DNA of 64,000 nt from Rhodopirellula sp. (lineage in GTDB: Bacteria; Planctomycetota; Planctomycetia; Pirellulales; Thermoguttaceae). The DNA is taken from assembly GCA_012728855.1 (NCBI GenBank), contig JAAYEH010000029.1:51393-115392 (forward strand). The letters are read 5' to 3'. Position 1 is the first letter of the stretch. Every line of letters begins with the position of its first letter. Of this stretch, positions 62,313 through 64,000 are shown one piece after another. Under the pieces are notes generated by a model. That model saw only the letters and a program-made list of their open reading frames with translations, was not told the origin of the DNA and did not search any database. The position numbers and the translations under genes are program-made.

Positions 62313-62493
62313 GTCCAACGGCGCGGGCTGAAAATCTGTGTTGCCCAGTCGCCGCGGCGGCCAAGGGCTGGTTACCGAGCGCTTTGGCTCAACGGAAAAC
62401 GCGCGGACAAGAAATGCCCGCGGCCCTGCAAATTCCCAGGAAGATGCAGGGCCGCAAGGAGGTCGGATCGCGTGAGTGCCCCCACGGGTAATG

Positions 62494-62955
62494 CTAGGTT
62501 GCGGGCGCGGTCTTCGTCGTCTTGTAGGTGGAGTGGTTCGGCCAGATGCCGCCGGTTGCCGCGTCGTATTGCCAGCCGGTGCTGCCATCGCCGTCGCCGC
62601 CGGTGCCGGCCTTGACGTCGTTCTTGTTGTTGAACGGATTGTAGGGAATCTCTTCCATGTACGGCCCGTACGGGAAGTTCGTCCCGGCGGTGCCGACCGC
62701 TCCCGCGGCATTGGTCGACTTGGTGAGCTGCTCGGCGAAATTGGCCACGGTGGGAAAATTCCCCAAGTGATGCGCTCGGTAGAGTTCGAGTTGGGAACGC
62801 ATGGTGTGGGCGTTGAATTTCGCCGTGTTCTCCTGGGCGTCTTTGGTCGAGGTGGAGAACTGCGGAATGATGGTGGCGGCCAGCACGGCCATGATCACCA
62901 CAACGATCAGAACTTCAATGAGCGTGAAGGCCTTGCGGCGGCAAGCATTTCTCAT
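62494..62955 (-). CDS. Type II secretion / type IV pilus pseudopilin (GspG-like)
   Basis: 153 residues. The prepilin signature RRKAFTLIEVLIVVVIMAVLAATIIPQF gives a cleavage site before Phe with the conserved Glu five residues on. The rest has the short GspG-type C-terminus (SQLELYRAHHLGNFPTVANF). It forms the pseudopilus of type II secretion. Residue -1 is Ala instead of Gly, which is tolerated in planctomycete pilins. Confidence 0.9.
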   Translation of the reverse strand: MRNACRRKAFTLIEVLIVVVIMAVLAATIIPQFSTSTKDAQENTAKFNAHTMRSQLELYRAHHLGNFPTVANFAEQLTKSTNAAGAVGTAGTNFPYGPYMEEIPYNPFNNKNDVKAGTGGDGDGSTGWQYDAATGGIWPNHSTYKTTKTAPAT

Positions 62956-63491
62956 ACGACGACTTCCTTATGCACTAGGGGGCACCGGTATTCCGACGCG
63001 GAGGAACGACTGGAGGCGAGAAAACCATCCGCCATCGGTCGCCAATCCGCTCGCGTTGTCTCAGTCTATCTACGTTGCGCAACTGCGAAGGTCAAATCAA
63101 AATCCAGGCATTTCCTGCCAATCCTGTCGGCTCTCATTTCAAAGGCGCGAATTTCGCGTTTCGGTTGCTGCCATCGGGACGAGCCTGCGAGCCCCTGCGA
63201 CCGTTGCAATCGTCAGGGTACGTCAAATCGGCCGCAGATCATCGGAGAGGCAGCGTTTGCCACCTCTCTCTATCTCAAGTAAACGGCCTATTTTGACGAT
63301 AAAACAGAATACTTCGGGAGCTGCTCTATCGGTATGTATCGCCTGCACACGACAAATGGAATGAGCGGCGCCAGCATTCTGGGCAAAGCAGCTAATGTAG
63401 GTCGAGTAAGATCGCCGAAGAAGCAAAAGACGAGTTCAGCCCGTCAGACCAGGCCCTACCCGTTTCAGGAAGTCCTTGAAGGAGGCATGAT
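62956..63491. other. Divergent gap between pseudopilin and YTV protein genes
   Basis: A 536-bp stretch with no convincing gene. The right end has GGAGG at 63481 serving the YTV gene. No clear -35/-10 pair or repeat was identified. Confidence 0.4.
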
Positions 63492-64000
63492 ATGAGAACT
63501 GTGTTGGGGGTGCCGGTGATCGCTGTCCTCCTGACAGCGCTCTCGGCAAGCACAGCCGACGCCAGCTATTGCGGCGCGGCACGCTATTTCCGGTGTAAGC
63601 CGACCGCCTGTGCCGAGTACGTCGCGTGCAGGCAGCAGTGCCACACCGTGATGAAGACCTGTAAAGAGGTCGTGTACGAGAAAGAGCAGTATACCTGCTA
63701 CAAAACGTGCTATGAAAAGGTATGCGTCCCGAAGACGATCACCTGCACGAAGTACGTCCCGGAGACCTGCTACCGCGAATGCACTTACACGGTGTGCAAG
63801 CCGGTCTACGAGACCCGCACCAAGAAGATCCAGTATACCGTCTGCAAGCCGGTCTGGGAAACCTGCACCAAAGAGATCCCATACACGGTCTGCAAGCCGG
63901 TCTACGAGACCCGCTCCAAGGACATCTGCTACACGGTCTGCAAGCCGGTCTGGGAAACCCACAGCAAGGACATCTGCTACACGGTCTGCAAGCCGGTCTA
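63492..64000 (+). CDS. Cysteine-rich YTV-repeat cell-wall protein (partial, runs off the window)
   Basis: At least 169 residues, open at the right edge. A signal peptide (VLGVPVIAVLLTALSASTADA) precedes a cysteine-rich chain (residues about 25-98, TCYKTCYEKVCVPKTITC), then tandem 16-residue repeats of YTVCKPVY/WET...(K/S)xI from residue 99. Proteins with this YTV domain have been described as abundant, probably disulfide cross-linked, wall proteins in Rhodopirellula-type planctomycetes. GGAGG six bases upstream supports ATG 63492. Confidence 0.9.
   Translation, partial: MRTVLGVPVIAVLLTALSASTADASYCGAARYFRCKPTACAEYVACRQQCHTVMKTCKEVVYEKEQYTCYKTCYEKVCVPKTITCTKYVPETCYRECTYTVCKPVYETRTKKIQYTVCKPVWETCTKEIPYTVCKPVYETRSKDICYTVCKPVWETHSKDICYTVCKPV
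63786..64000 (+). repeat. 48-bp tandem coding repeats of the YTV protein
   Basis: Units begin at 63786, 63834, 63882, 63930 and 63978, each starting TA(C/T)AC(G/C)GT(G/C)TGCAAGCC. Even synonymous positions are nearly identical among the last units, which points to recent duplication or gene conversion. Confidence 0.9.

Noticed and set aside
63465..63962. Minus-strand frame with LADRV/LFGAG repeats at the right edge
   Set aside because: The repeats are the reverse complement of the YTV coding repeats; the plus strand has a signal peptide, ribosome site and known repeat type.
63786..64000. 48-bp repeats as a CRISPR array
   Set aside because: They are contiguous, spacer-free, in-frame coding repeats.

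Overview
The window looks like part of a planctomycete chromosome, probably of the Pirellulales type. The reasons are an alternative complex III plus caa3 oxidase cluster, a cysteine-rich wall protein built from YTVCKPV repeats at the right edge, DUF1080 and GYF_2 proteins, secreted HEAT-repeat proteins, and many short palindromic repeats between genes. The lineage is inferred from gene content; no rRNA is present. Two tRNA genes are present (Pro-GGG and Gln-TTG, both minus strand).

Layout, left to right. 1-5 kb: small regulator-like and membrane proteins, a DUF1080 protein and an Rpn-family nuclease. 5-12.2 kb (+): housekeeping genes polA-coaE, rho, ribH-nusB-ftsY. 12.2-16.1 kb: tRNA-Pro, a secreted isoaspartyl methyltransferase, an M23/PKD protein and a zinc-ribbon/GYF membrane protein. 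16.3-21.4 kb (-): a compact dissimilatory sulfite reductase cluster, ferredoxin-dsrA-dsrB-dsrM-dsrK-dsrC. 21.6-26 kb: a proline-rich secreted protein, a DUF4912 protein, ribF and an unknown. 26.3-39.1 kb (-): actA-actB-actC-actDE-actF, a small membrane protein, sco, and ctaC-ctaD-ctaE-ctaF, a complete quinol-to-oxygen branch. 39.4-50.6 kb: YceH, a SET-domain protein, DUF4261, tyrS, ispD, a 3-hydroxyacyl-CoA dehydrogenase and two HEAT-repeat proteins. 50.8-58.9 kb: a histone-deacetylase-family enzyme, a transglutaminase-like protein, a URO-D-like enzyme, csrA, YjbQ, rsmD and a cyclophilin. 59-62.2 kb (-): tRNA-Gln, then rpsB-tsf-pyrH-frr closed by a clear terminator. The right edge holds a pseudopilin and the YTV wall protein.

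The main point of biological interest is the dsr cluster. It has intact siroheme/[4Fe-4S] ligands, a two-cysteine DsrC arm and a minimal DsrMK, but no visible DsrD, DsrEFH, DsrL, DsrJOP, Apr or Sat, and it lies about 5 kb from a full aerobic respiratory cluster. The direction of sulfur chemistry cannot be decided from this window.

A second finding is an unlabelled mobile repeat. A 101-bp palindromic element occurs twice (16150-16250 and 56294-56394), in opposite orientations, with about 5 differences. Each copy is bracketed by its own perfect 8-bp direct repeat, so it behaves like a MITE. At least six further palindrome families lie between genes, and some form stop codons or extend into the 5' end of genes.
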